A DNA stretch of 64,000 bases from Arthrobotrys musiformis. Taxonomy: Eukaryota > Ascomycota > Orbiliomycetes > Orbiliales > Orbiliaceae. The position numbers and the translations under genes were made by a program. The notes under the pieces were generated by a model. The model had not been told where the DNA came from, made no database searches, and saw only the letters and a program-made list of their open reading frames with translations. Location of the stretch: positions 62,001 to 126,000 of the forward strand of contig JAVHJL010000008.1 of assembly GCA_036971715.1 (NCBI GenBank). The letters are read 5' to 3'. Positions 33,741 to 46,300 of the stretch are shown here, piece after piece (the stretch's first letter is position 1; every line of letters begins with the position of its first letter).

Positions 33741-35540
33741 ATGAGAAGCCCTCAGTACTCGAACTCATATTCCCCTGCAACGTTGGCTCGGCAGCCCTCA
33801 TTGCTGGAATGCAACAATATTGTCCTTGTAACGTTCCTCTTGCACAGTGACGATGAAGCTGCAAATGCCACTACCGCGAATTGGGGTGCACTGAAGAATA
33901 TGACCGTCTTCGGCCCGAATAGCAAGTGTTTCAGCCCCTTGGAAGTCGAAGAGTAAGTTATACTATGGCCCTGGTCACTACATATGCGTTTCGTGATTTT
34001 AAACGCTCCACTCGCGGCAATAGAACTAAACTTGCATAGAACGAACGGAAGCACGTCTTTCTGCATGGCATTTCCGATACCAGATACCGTCTCACCACTC
34101 AAAACCGCGATCCAGCAGTTCGAAGACCTGACAACGCTTACATACTCCTCTGGCTTTCTCCGAGTACTCGTAGGGACGCCGTTTTCCATACCGAACCCGG
34201 GGACCGAAAAGAATACAACAAAAATTCACCCTTTCCTTCTCTCGATAAACCGAACCCTAGCAATATCTCACAAGGTCAAAATTTCGCCGAATATCCAATC
34301 CCTTTCTTCGTCCGGTGTAACAACAAACCTAATCGACCTCTCCGATCATGACTTTCTGTCGCAGGCCTTGCAGCGTTGTACGATTTCCCCGGCATTAGAA
34401 GCATCCATCGAGCGCCTGCGGAACGACCATACATCTGGCGCTGGACGTCTGGCCACTCTGGCGGTTAAAGAATTCGCCTCTCTATGCGCGACCGATCCTT
34501 CCCTGCTTTCCCGTCAAAACCCACAGGAATGGTGGACATCTCTACGTTTGTACGGCTGGCATCTCTTCCATTCCCGACCGTCGATGTCCAGCAGCATACA
34601 AAACTGCATAATTCGTATTCTTCAGCATATCAACACAATCCTATCCACTCTTCCTTCCAACCCTTCCGATCGGGCGAATGTTGTTTCTAACCTCATACTA
34701 ACGTCATTAAAATCAAAACGTTCAAAATCCTACACAATACCACAGTCGTTTGTCACGCTGGTACAGAACCTGCAATCCTTCATCGACGCGCGGGAGCAGA
34801 AACGCTTGTTTAACATATTGGTACATTCGAACTCCTCGGTCATGGCTTCGAGTCTTGTGTCCCTTTTCAACACGGTAGATAGACCTCGAATTAGGGTGTT
34901 CGTTCTTGAATCTCGGCCTTTGTTTGAGGGTGTGACATTGGCGCGGTATCTTAGGAGCCAAATCCCTGAAAATGCTGGAAGTCCAAAATTAGTCGGAGTT
35001 CCCGCTGTTACTGTTGAAGTCGCTGTTGACGCCGCGGTGGGGAATTATACAAAGGTCGCAGATTTATATGTTTTGGCGGCGGACAGGATATACCCGAACG
35101 GCGATGTGTCGAATAAAATCGGGTGTTTAACTGCTGCGCTTGGGATGAGGTTTAATGAAAGGAAGAGAAACGGGGTATGTGGGGCACCTAATACTGGAGG
35201 GAACAGCAAAAGTATCATTGTGATAGGGGCGACCGATAAAATATGTGGTAAGGATGAAAGGGATAGAGGATGGGATTATAGTTACGAAGAAAATGATGGA
35301 GGCGAAGTGAGGGACTGTTGGCCGGGTCTTTGCTATGATGTTGACTCGCCTGCAGAGCTTTCCGATAGCGAAGGGGAGGAAAAAGAGGATGTAAGGGTTC
35401 GAAATATGTATTTCGAGACGGTCCCAGCCGAATTGATTGACTGCTATCTGACTGAAGAGGGAGTTCTTAATGCTGGGGGTATTGGGGAGGTGGCGGACTG
35501 CCACTTGAGGAGGGAGATGGAAATATTTGGGGATTTATAG
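33741..35540 (+). CDS. IF-2B (eIF2B alpha/beta/delta-like) family protein
   Basis: Two exons, 33741-33952 and 34040-35540, joined by GTAAGT...GCATAG in phase 2, give 570 residues. The C-terminal half has the order of the IF-2B fold: NILVHSNSSVMASSLVSLF, then RVFVLESRPLFEGVTLARYL, VTVEVAVDAAVG, VADLYVLAADRIYPNGDVSN and KIGCLTAALG, ending in YFETVPAELIDCYLTEEGVL. This fold is shared by regulatory subunits of the eIF2B exchange factor and by sugar-phosphate isomerases such as MtnA, so substrate or partner is uncertain. Helical region at about 130-300 precedes it. Some fungal relatives carry an N-terminal Nudix domain; here the first 110 residues are too short and do not show a Nudix box. A Gly/Asp/Glu-rich insert occurs at about 460-520. 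The frame from 33723 starts at TTG; ATG at 33741 is used. Confidence 0.8.
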
Positions 35541-35707
35541 CGGGTCCGGCAGTGCCATTCTCGAAGCTGCGCTCTAGCCCCCCTGCTCTCAATTTTGGAT
35601 GGTGGCCCATGCGCCAATGTGTCACTTAGGATGGGATGTAATCATTACAATTTTCATCGTACGTAAAACACACCAAGTGGTGTATCCATTATGAAGTTTA
35701 GTGGGTT

Positions 35708-38700
35708 TTATGCGCTAGATCGCAACCGTACCTCCTCAGCGAGCACGACCGTTTCGATACCGACGGGGGCCGATTCGTTAGTCGCCTCTGGCAAAGTATC
35801 CAAGTTGATGTCATCCCCAAGTAGCGTTTTCATGACAATCATTGCGCCAATTTTCGATATCACCGCATTCGCCTCCTTGCAATGCTCCGATGCCACGCCT
35901 TTACAAGTTAATGTTAGATATGCTGACATAAAGAGCTCGGAAGGCTGGGGTACTTACACTCCGGGCAGCCCCCAGTACACTGACATCTTTCAATCCTCCC
36001 TACCGCCATTCTCAGTAGTTTCTCTATGAACTCAAATGCCTTCCCAGTAATTCCGGATCCCGTCGAGCCCCCACCTTTGGCGTCATAGAATGTCAACCTC
36101 CCGGGCCTCTTTCTTTTTGTCTCCCGTTTGGCGAATTCCTTTTGGGGGGCCTTGCACTCCGTCCTAACATCGCTAGCCGAACTAATTACGAAGTTTGGTA
36201 ACAATGCCAGCACAGCGTGCTCTGCTGCGTGTATACTAGCAGCAATGTTATAACCTTTTGCTAGAAGAACTTCAAACGCAAGTTTGGGTACATCGAGCCA
36301 CATCCCCTTTGAGAGTATTTCCAGTGGCAAAGTTTCCACGTCGACGGCATCCAATTTTCTCCCCTTTCTGTCCACCTTGAAATACCCAAAGACCACGGTC
36401 GTGATTTTTACCGTTCCAAAGTAAGCTTTGCAGGGCGATCCTGGAATTACTCGAGTAGCTTCCGTTTCTGTGGGATCAACGTCTGTGAAGTCTCGCTGTT
36501 GAGTAATCCAATCTACTTTGACCAACTCCACCTTGGCGATTCTCCTGTCGGTATTGAACTCACGGACGAGGTATTTAAGCCCCTGGTGTAAAAATATGGC
36601 GCCTTCATATATTGTAAATGGGGCTCTGGAGGGCTCAACGGTTTCTAAGACCACATTTCGGTTTTGTGTTACGTCTACGACAGCGAAGTGGTCATCCTCG
36701 GTGTCTCGGATGGAAACATGTTGTGAGGGGTAAGGTCTAAAGCGGTCATGACAGTGGTAAAATCCCTGCTCGTCTTTGACCAGCCGCTCTTCGGCAAGAG
36801 CTCTGAGAGTGCTGCCGAAGTATCTCTCGTCTTGTTCTGGGTTGATCGGCATCTCAAACGCCGCACATTGAACGTGGCCCTCGAGAACTAAAACGTTTTC
36901 AAGGTCTATATGAAGACTAGGATTCGGTGCTGTCTGGATGAGTTCAGGATTTGACATGTAGTGTTGGTCAAGTGCGAATCTATCCCCAACGAGGACGGAG
37001 AGAGAGTCCCGTTTTCGCCTGCCAGCTCGGCCACTTTGCTGGCGGAGGTTGGAAATGGAGTATGGGAAACCGATCATTATAACCGCATCTGTTGATGATT
37101 AAAAGACAGTTCTCATAGTGGAAGATAAACGGAGAGTACCCGTACCAAGTGTCCCAACATCGATGCCCAACTCTAGGGCCGTGGTAGCTACAATCCCTAA
37201 CAGATGGCCATTAAACATCTCGCGTTCGATCCTTCGCCTATCCTGTGCTGCATATCCACCACGGTAACTCATCACACGTCCCGAAAGCTGCGGTAGCCGT
37301 CTATCGATCAATACTTGTTTGATCGCTGAGACCGTCAACTCGCAGACTTTGCGGACTCTACAGAATGCAATCGTGCGGACGCCTCGCAGAATCAACTCTA
37401 CAAACAAGTTTGCCGCTTCTTGTACTGGGTCTACGCGACCTGCTTTGGGGTCTGTAGGATCTTTGTAGGAGCAATTCCAGCAAAGGAAAGTCTTTTCGCC
37501 AACAGGAGAACCATCGATAGAAATGAGTCTGACATCCGGCAACCCGACTAGCTCCTTCATGTGCTGTATGCGAGTCAGCTTAGAGGATTTTTCACTGGCC
37601 GTATAGGAGTATTTTACCTTTTCGGGATTCTCGACGGTCGCTGAACAAGCTATGAATATAAGGTTGTTGTTCCCTACTGCTGAGCATATTCGGCGCAGAC
37701 GCCTTATTACGAGGGCCACATGGCTCCCAAATAATCCGTTATAGACGTGGAGTTCTGTAATTCTTATTAAATTACCACCCCAACGGCAGTGGGCCAAAAG
37801 ACTTACCATCGATGACTACAAATTTCAGATTCTGCAAAAAGGTTCTCCATTGTTCCTCATTAGGAAGAATGTTCATGTGGAGCATGTCTATCGGCGTGGT
37901 ATTAGTTATTTATTTCCGCACACGTATACTTATGCGTAATCTCAGTATTTATGATGATAGCATACCAGGATTTGTAAGAACTGCTCTGGCTTCTTCTCTG
38001 ATCCGCTTTCTTTCCTCTTTCGGGGTGTCCCCGTCATAGGTGTCCACCAAAACTTCCCCGACTTCATCTTTCATAAACTCCAGCATTTTTGCTAAGGAGG
38101 CCTTCTGATCTTGAGCTAAGGCTTTAGTCGGGAATATAAGCAATGCACGACAATGCGGGTCATGTTGCAATTTATGAAGGAATGGTATTTGGTATATTAT
38201 AGACTTTCCGGAGGACGTCGACGTCGAGACTACTACACTTTCGCCCCGAAAAATATCATTTAAGGCAGCAGCTTGGTGAGAATAGAGCTTAGAAATATTT
38301 TTTACGTTATAAAGGGCGTCAACCAGGCTTTGGGATAGTGGGAACTCAAGATCTCCGAAGTTCGGTTCCTGGGCAGGGAAGGTTAGATGGCCATCCGCCA
38401 CTATTTGGTTTTTGTAGAAGTCTGCCGTTAGGGTTATATCTTTGATTATTTGTGGTATTGGTGCGCGATCCTTGGGAATATCTGCCGTTCTGGATTCGCT
38501 ATCAGTTGCAAATCTGGGGTTGTAATTGATGTCTCCCACTTGGTTGTCAAACGGGATATGAACCCCTTGCTGGGCTCTGATATGCTCAACTGGGTCTAGC
38601 GAGTTATCGGAGCATTTTTGTATGAATTGGTTTACTGCGAGTTCGAACTTGGAATTTCTTTTTGAAATAACCCTCAGCACCTCGGCCTGCGAGAACTCCG

Positions 38701-39338
38701 GGAGCTTGATGCGCTCCCCGCCCTTCCGCCGTCTCTGAGGTTGATCTGGTTTTTTGGATTGGGGGCATTGTCTGAAACCACCATCCGTATATTCGAAAAG
38801 CAAAACCCGTTTGCTTTGATCTTCTGGTGGTCGATAGATATCGATCTTCTCAGCTATGTCCTTGGAAGCCCCGTCACTGCCATAGACTTGTAGTTGTAGG
38901 GCTTCTTCGTTCACGTACTCAAACGTAACCGCATCTGGGATCAATACCTTGATCTGGGCGATATCGTCGACGGATAGAGGGCGTTTGATATGGTTTTCGA
39001 CGGCAGATCTGAGATTCTCAAACGTTGTAGCAAGTTGTTTTCTGGTACAGCAGAACGTGTACACGAGATTTAGAGCCTTGTGAGTCGTGGCGAGTTTTTG
39101 GAAGTGCGGCGGCCACAAAGCTTGCAAAGCAGTCTCTGGAGCTAACGTAGGTGAGCTCTCTTCGTTTCTTAGCTATAGATTACGTGAGTCGATAATAAGG
39201 ACGTCGCGTTAGCTAGCGTTCCCGCCGCGGGCGGCCATATACGCGCGTATATACATGCAATCTTACCCCGCTGCTAGATGCATCATTGTCCACCAACCTC
39301 TTTCGCTTCCTAGTGGTAGAGGCCCCCACTATAGACAT
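35708..39338 (-). CDS. HRQ1: RecQ4-like ATP-dependent DNA helicase HRQ1
   Basis: Six exons: 39338-39267, 39172-37966, 37887-37807, 37754-37146, 37088-35958, 35898-35708; all phases agree and give 1,096 residues. The family unwinds DNA 3'-5' in crosslink repair and telomere maintenance in the nucleus. Exon 1 encodes MSIVGASTTRKRKRLVDND with a likely nuclear signal. Next: WPPHFQKLATTHKALNLVYT; a ubiquitin-like fold region; helicase motif I STSSGKS ending at about 348; DELH at 453-456 (motif II, split by an intron); SATV (motif III); and QQSGRAGRRKR at about 673-683 (motif VI). The C-terminal domain has a Cys cluster CQCTGGCPEC, C1025-C1034, with a further Cys at 1040, whose last member is split by the final intron. 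The obvious long frame starts at TTG (39127); an upstream exon with ATG, giving SSSG-LRNEESSPTLAP at the junction, is the better start. Confidence 0.9.
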
Positions 39339-40337
39339 TTCGCGTTAAAGCCGCGTGGAGGTCGCGGGTTTATTGGTCGCGTTGGGGTTGCACAGGTTTT
39401 ACGATGTGCATGGGGAGGTGGCCGGTGGGATGGCCGAAGTTCATCGTCGATGTCGTGAATGCCACGGTATCACGTGACGACAGGACGATACTACAACGCA
39501 AGAGCTTAGAAAATGCAACAATCTTTCGTCTGCTCCTGGAAGCTATTCGGTCTGTTTCCACTGAGGCGCCCCTAGAATACAACCCCCCAAATAAAATTTA
39601 AACAAAAAAAATCACTTTGAGAGTGCATCGGTCCGGAGGGGCGGGGTGAATCAGGTACGAGGAATTTAACGTCCCACTTAGTTCCCACTCAACTCACACG
39701 TTACCTCAGGGTGCCGTGGAGAATAGATTTCCTAATAGATTTGAACCTTGATTCTAATAAGCTTCAGGTCTCGACCATTCATATCAAACCTAGACCCCTA
39801 TAGACTCTGAGAGCCGTTCCCATGGGCAAATATAAACTTTTGACAAATAGCAGTGTAAGCCCGCTCTAAATTTTGTGAGTGCGCTAGCTGGCCAACGGTA
39901 ACTTTTGAGGTACCATTTCCAACGAAGCTTCGCGGCATCACTCCGGTTCCGGCAAACTTTGGCATCATAAGCTTCAATGCATGCTATCCATATGAAAACT
40001 TTTCAAAAGTTCCCCACAAGCGGTGACCAAATCTTCAAGCGTCTGTGTTTGAATGGTTACCTTGGTATGGGTTGGTAATTCGATATATTTAGAAGGTCTT
40101 CTGGGTCGGAAACAGAGTTTCCGACTGTTGGTTCTAACTCTTTACCTCCTCATTGCCAATCAATCGAGATATTATCATATTGAATCATCATTCCTACCAC
40201 GATCGTACCCATGCTGCCTCACAATACATCATAACGTACGACCGAAACTCTTTTCCTTTTTGATTAGCACCTCCGATTCCCTTCTTGTAAATATTATTGT
40301 TGCGACTTTTCGAACTACCTCACCAAAGTCAACGGCC
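39339..40337. other. divergent spacer between HRQ1 and the giant Ser/Thr-rich gene
   Basis: About 1 kb shared upstream region of two divergent genes. The frame of the giant protein stays open upstream to 40053 and contains an earlier ATG, but that part does not look like a signal peptide. A TATAAAC word lies at 39831. No other gene. Confidence 0.5.
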
Positions 40338-43300
40338 ATGGCCCCGTCATCCAGTTTCAAAATGTTGTTTCTCATGTGGTTCTGTCTCCTCCATACCGCC
40401 ATGGGCGCTATTGCTCCCCCACAAGGATGGAGGAAGAAGAACGTGGTATACAAGACTATAATCTCACTAAGTACTATCACTGAAACTATGACGTTGGCTG
40501 GAGACTATATGGCAGAACAACAGCAATCAACATGCCCGGCATCCACACCGTCGCCCGTCAACCACGGTGTTAACCCTCCTATCACATACTCTGCCTGTGC
40601 GCATTGTCCGATAGCCACGGTGTCATACTCTGATCAGAGGATAACCAGCATCGGCGACCCAAGGGACAACGGAACTCATACATACGTCCCTTACTACTTC
40701 GCTGGGTTCCATGAATGGGTATTTGCCTACACTAAGACGGTGACCCTGTACATGTCTCTTAGTGCGGTTAACGGGCAGCCAGCTGCTGCGACCGCTGAAT
40801 CTCAGGTTGGTACATCTTTCACTTATTCCCTCTCCATCACCGATAGCGTTATCAGCGTTTCCCCATTTTCCACAGTCTATGAAAGTACTTCACGTATCAG
40901 CAGGACCGGACCGGTAATAATTAACTCCGGGTCAAGTGATGAATCCACTCTCGCATACGTTTCGACCGCGCCGACAGTATTGACTTTTACAAAGACCGAT
41001 TATCGCAATTCGACTGCTTTTTCTAGGCAGACAGCCACGCTGCCTATTGTTATTACGAGTACCGCAAGTTTGTCTAGTATAACCGCAAGTGCTACTGATG
41101 CTACTGGTTTTTTTAGTTCTAGTATTTTTGATCCACAGACGGAGACTATCACGCTCAAGTTCCCGCCTGCTTTATTTCCTTGGAATTTTTCACCGCCCGC
41201 CACAACTTCTACAACTTCTTCTACATCCACGAAGAAAAGTACAACAAAAACGAAAACCAGTACTAGTGCTCCAGCCTCAACCTCAACCGAGCCTAGCTAT
41301 TTTGATCTTTACGCCGACGCCAGTGCAGAGAATAACAGAGAAAATACCTACCCGATTGCAAAATCGAACAACTCGAACTCTAACGAACTGCAACTTTTCC
41401 AAACTCGACCCAAATATATCAAACCATTAAGCGTTTACTTGAATGCTAAAGGGGAGCTTATTGAGAGAACAACTGGGGGCGTAGTATATCTAGTAGCTAC
41501 ATCTGATCTTTCAAGCTCATCTAGTAAACGACGAAGGAAGCGACAGGATTCTACGGATCAGGCATGGAGTATGCAGTTCAGCTCCAGCCCGCCATCCGGG
41601 GCCCTCAGATATGGCTTCACCATTGGATCTACGGGCACTCTCGTCTTCAGCGGTTCTGGGGTTAGCTTGCAATTTGCATACTGCACATCTACTACCACGA
41701 ACTCGCTACGCGAGGACATCGTATACGGATTATCCAATCCATCGAGATATAGCAATTGCGTCACTATTAGTCTATTGGCTATTGATAGTAGCACAACATC
41801 AACCTCGACCGGTAGAAGTACCATGAGTTCTGCGCGAGCATCGACGAGCTCTGCGCGAGGCACCACTGCTTCGGCCGCAGCGACAAGCGGTGCTGCTCGC
41901 GCGGCTACGACCTCCAAAGTCGAAACGACATCTAGTAGAATTGCGTCTTCTTCAACTTCGAGGGCACAGCGGAACAATCAAGGCCAAAACAACCAAGGCA
42001 ATGAGAACGGTAACCAGAGTTCTGCGCGCACCACAACAACGAATGGCCGGACGACTAGTTCGACTGGTACCAGATTTGCCACTACCTCTAGCACTGGCAC
42101 CGGAGATGGTCGGGTGGTAGCCACTTTTAGCACCGGATCCCAACAAACTGTCATTGTAACCATGGATGACTCGGAGTTCAGCAGTATATTTACCCCGACT
42201 CAAACTGCCAATGATGCCGTAACATCCTCAGCGGGGACCCAAACACCACAAAGCTCCCAGGCGAGCCCTAACCAATCCGCCACTAGGGACCAACAGGCGT
42301 CTTCTTCAGGGGCCTCAGCTTCCGAGAGAGGCCCCGATCAAAGTGATTCTGCCCAGTCCCCCGCACAATCTCAGAGTCAATCCCCATCTGCGGGTGAGAC
42401 ATTCCCTGTTCAGATCCCTTCAGATGGGAACGTGGGAATTCCTAGCCCGAGTTCGGTTGGACAGACGGCCTCTGCGGGACAGGGCGACTCGACGCCCTCT
42501 CAAGACGCCGAACAACCGCAAACTCAATCGCCAAATGGCTCGACCGTTGGGCAAGAGGACCAGGGCAATACCGGAGGCACTTCACCGACATCCGCTCAAC
42601 AGTCGGGAAGCGCAACGGTCCCTGCCGATACCCCACAGAACGAGGAAAGCGGATCTGCTTCTGCTAGCCCTGCAGTTTCGAACATCGCAGGGGGTAATTC
42701 CACCCCAGGGGTATCATCTTCAGCTACATCCCAAGATGGAGGTGTAGCCAGGCCCACCGCCCAGCCAGAAGATCAAACCACTGCGGAACGAGTGACCATT
42801 ACCACGACAGGGTCTGATGGGTCCTCTACAACGTTGACAGTGACACCCACTCAAAATTCAATACAACCTGAAACGGTCGTTACTACTGATGCGAACGGCT
42901 CCTCGACGACCTTTTTGGTGACCCCGGCTCCAAACCAGCCGCAAACTATCACTACTACAAATGCAGACGGTTCATCTACTACGATAGTAGTCACGCCAGC
43001 AGGTGCCCCCGTCCAGCCTCAAACGTTGACAACCGCGAATTCAGATGGCTCTTCGACGACTATCATCGTCACTCCAACCCAAGAACCAAGTTCCACTCAA
43101 CAGCCCCAAACAATTACCACGACGGGGCTGGATGGTTCTTTGACTACAGTAGTTTTGACCCCGACTCTTGGAACCAGCAGTGGTATTGCCGCTAGCTCCG
43201 CCGCACCGGCGACAAATATACTCACGACCACAGGCTCTAATGGGGTGGAGGGAGTTATTACAGTAACTTCAACTCCGGCTCCTCCTTCTTCCGAGCCAAC

Positions 43301-46300
43301 TATGACCGGGACTAGCGAGATCTCCATCCAGACTACGGGGGCCTCGCCTACGCTTTCTACGATCCCGTCAACTACCAGTAGGCACACCAGAACTAGGACC
43401 AGGACGAGGACCAGGACCTCGACAACTTCAACCGAAAGCGCGCCAGACCAAAATACCAAGCTCAATACAGCCACAAAGACAAAAACAACCAAGACAAAGA
43501 CTCCTAAAACCACATCGACAGAGGGGATTGAGTCCGAGACGACTTCTAAGACCAAAACGAAAACGAAAACCTCAAAGGTTACGTCGACGGAAGACGCGGA
43601 GTCTGAATCAGTATCCAAGAGTAAAACTAAGACCAAGACGAAAACTAAGACAGCGGCGATGGCTTCGGGCGAGACAACAGAGACAGAGTTGACTTCAAAG
43701 ACTAAGACCACTAAGACGAAATCTACTAAGACGAAATCGACCGCAGGAGATGAATTAACATCAGAAGAGGCAGCATCAACCAAGGTCAAGACTACGAAGA
43801 CGAAGTCGACTAAATCTTCGGCGGGATCTCCAATTGTCGGTGTCCCAAGCGGAGACTCAACGACGGAAGAGTATGCCTCTATAAAGACTAAATCTACAAA
43901 AACCAAATCCACGAGGACTAAGTCCACGGAGTCCTTTGATGTCTCTTCCGCAACTGATGATTCGGGTACGAGCAATTCGGAAATGTCTACCGCCGAACCA
44001 ATTACGGCCGTGGTAACGACCATTGGATCTAATGGGGTGGAAGGGGTGACTACGGTTACGGTGGCCCCGACCTCTTCTCGAACGGGGCATTCGCTTGAAT
44101 CTAGTACGACCGCCTCTGCAGGCGAACGAGATAATGATACAACATCAGATGCCTCTGAGGCCGCTACAGAGCTATCAACGACTGTAGAACCCCAACCTTC
44201 GGCTCCAAGCGCTGTTACAGATCAAGACAGTCAAACAACATCAGCCGAAACGACTCCGAGCACAGGCTCTCCAGAATCACCGGTTATTGGTATTCCGGAT
44301 GTGACATCCACCGTATCATCGCAGGATGTTCTAACCACAATTACTACTAATGATCAGGGGCGAACCATTTCCGTAGAGATTACCCAAACGGAAGTTAGTT
44401 CGAGCGACGACTGGAAAGTTACAACTACCTCTGTCCTAACAGACGATGATGGTCAAACCACGGTGGTAGAGTTTACAATTACTCAGGACCAAACAACCTC
44501 ACCCGTATATACTGCTGGAGACGACGAGCCTACCACTTCTACTGAAAGCCCAAGTGAGGCCGCCACAACCGGTGATGATAGACTTACCACCCCTGCTGAA
44601 AGCCCGGACCAAGACATGACCACCGGGGACGACGGGCTTACCACGCGGGCTGAGGTAACATCTGATTCGACACCAACAGAAGAGTCCGGATTTACACAAC
44701 CCACTTCATTCACAACAGGTAGTCCCGTAGTCGGGATTCCAAGTTTGGCTAGCTCTAGTGTGATTTTATACACAAGTACTTCTACCGGAGACGACGGGTA
44801 TGAAACACCAGTTGAAATGACCACAACTCAGAACGCAGAGGTCGTCACAGAAGACGACGGTTCATCGACTGCTGCCCATCCGGAGCAAAGCTCCTCTGAC
44901 GGGCTTGCAACTTCATCCACCATTGAGATTGGCTCGCCAGTTACCAATGTCGTGGGCATTTCGACATCCTTAGTGAGCTCGGTTGACTCAACTGACCAAA
45001 CCCAGGCCTCGGAATCCCTGCCGGAAATCACTTCATCCACTGTTGAGCCATTTACGACAACCGGCTTTGATACTGGATCTTCTATTATCGGCCTACCCAA
45101 TACACCGACATCAGAAACTGTGTACACAACTTATGTAACTGGAGATGACGGAAATCAAACTCCAATCGAGGTCACAAATACAGATATCTCAGGTCCCGAT
45201 ACCCTTATAAGCTATACAACAGAGGCTGGTGGATCGGAAACTCCAATTGATCTCACGACTACTTCTGAACCTACCGTCATTACAACATACACAACTGATA
45301 ACGAAGGTAATGAAACACCGGTCGAGATAACAACTGTCATGGAACCAACTTTGACATATTCAACTGGGAGCGATGGCTCTATCACAATTGATCCTCTCAC
45401 GAGTGGTAGGACTGCGGCTGTCAGTTATAGCACGGGTGACGATGGTACTGCGACACCCGTTGACCTCTCCACAGCTTCCGAGTCTAGTATTCTATACACC
45501 ACGGTTAATGAGGGTAAGGAGCCTACACTCGTGCAAACTACACCTTCGATAGAGTCGGGCTTTATCATTACGACAGACGAAAATGGCGCAGAAACGACTA
45601 TCGAGATGACAAGTCAGCAGCAATCCTCTAATATTGCTTTCACGTCTGATTTTACCACCATTGGAGATGCTAGAACGACATCCTATGATACATTTTCGAC
45701 GGCTGAATCATTTATTCTTACTACGACTGGGGTAGATGGGTCAGAAACTACGATTTATGCACCTAACACCCAGGATATCACTGTCTCTACAACTACAGGA
45801 TATGATGGCTCCGAGACGGCGATAACGATCTTGCCGTCGGACACTACTATTGGCAATACAGACTATGAAGGTCAGACTTCCACAGCCGCGGGCCTATCGC
45901 CCACTGAGGCAAGTTTCATGACCACTACCAATGCAGAAGGATCTGAAACAATAATCATAGTTATACCAACGGGGCCGAGTGGCTCTACCACCGTTAGAGG
46001 AGCCGAAACAGTGAATCCAGATTCGTCGTCCGCCGAACCCATATTTATCACTACGACGGACGATAGTGGCTCCGTAACCACCATTGAAATCGAGCAATCA
46101 GAAACGCCATCATATAGTAATAGTCTATCATTTTCAGGCACTAATCCCTCTGAAGCTGAGTCTTCTGACGCTACTCCAACCTTGACAACAGGCTTAGACG
46201 GTAGTACGACTCCTGTTGAGGGTAGCGTGGCTCCAGGGACATCAGAATCTATAACTGGCATTGATGACCATACCGCCCCAGTACAGGTTCCCTCCAGCGA

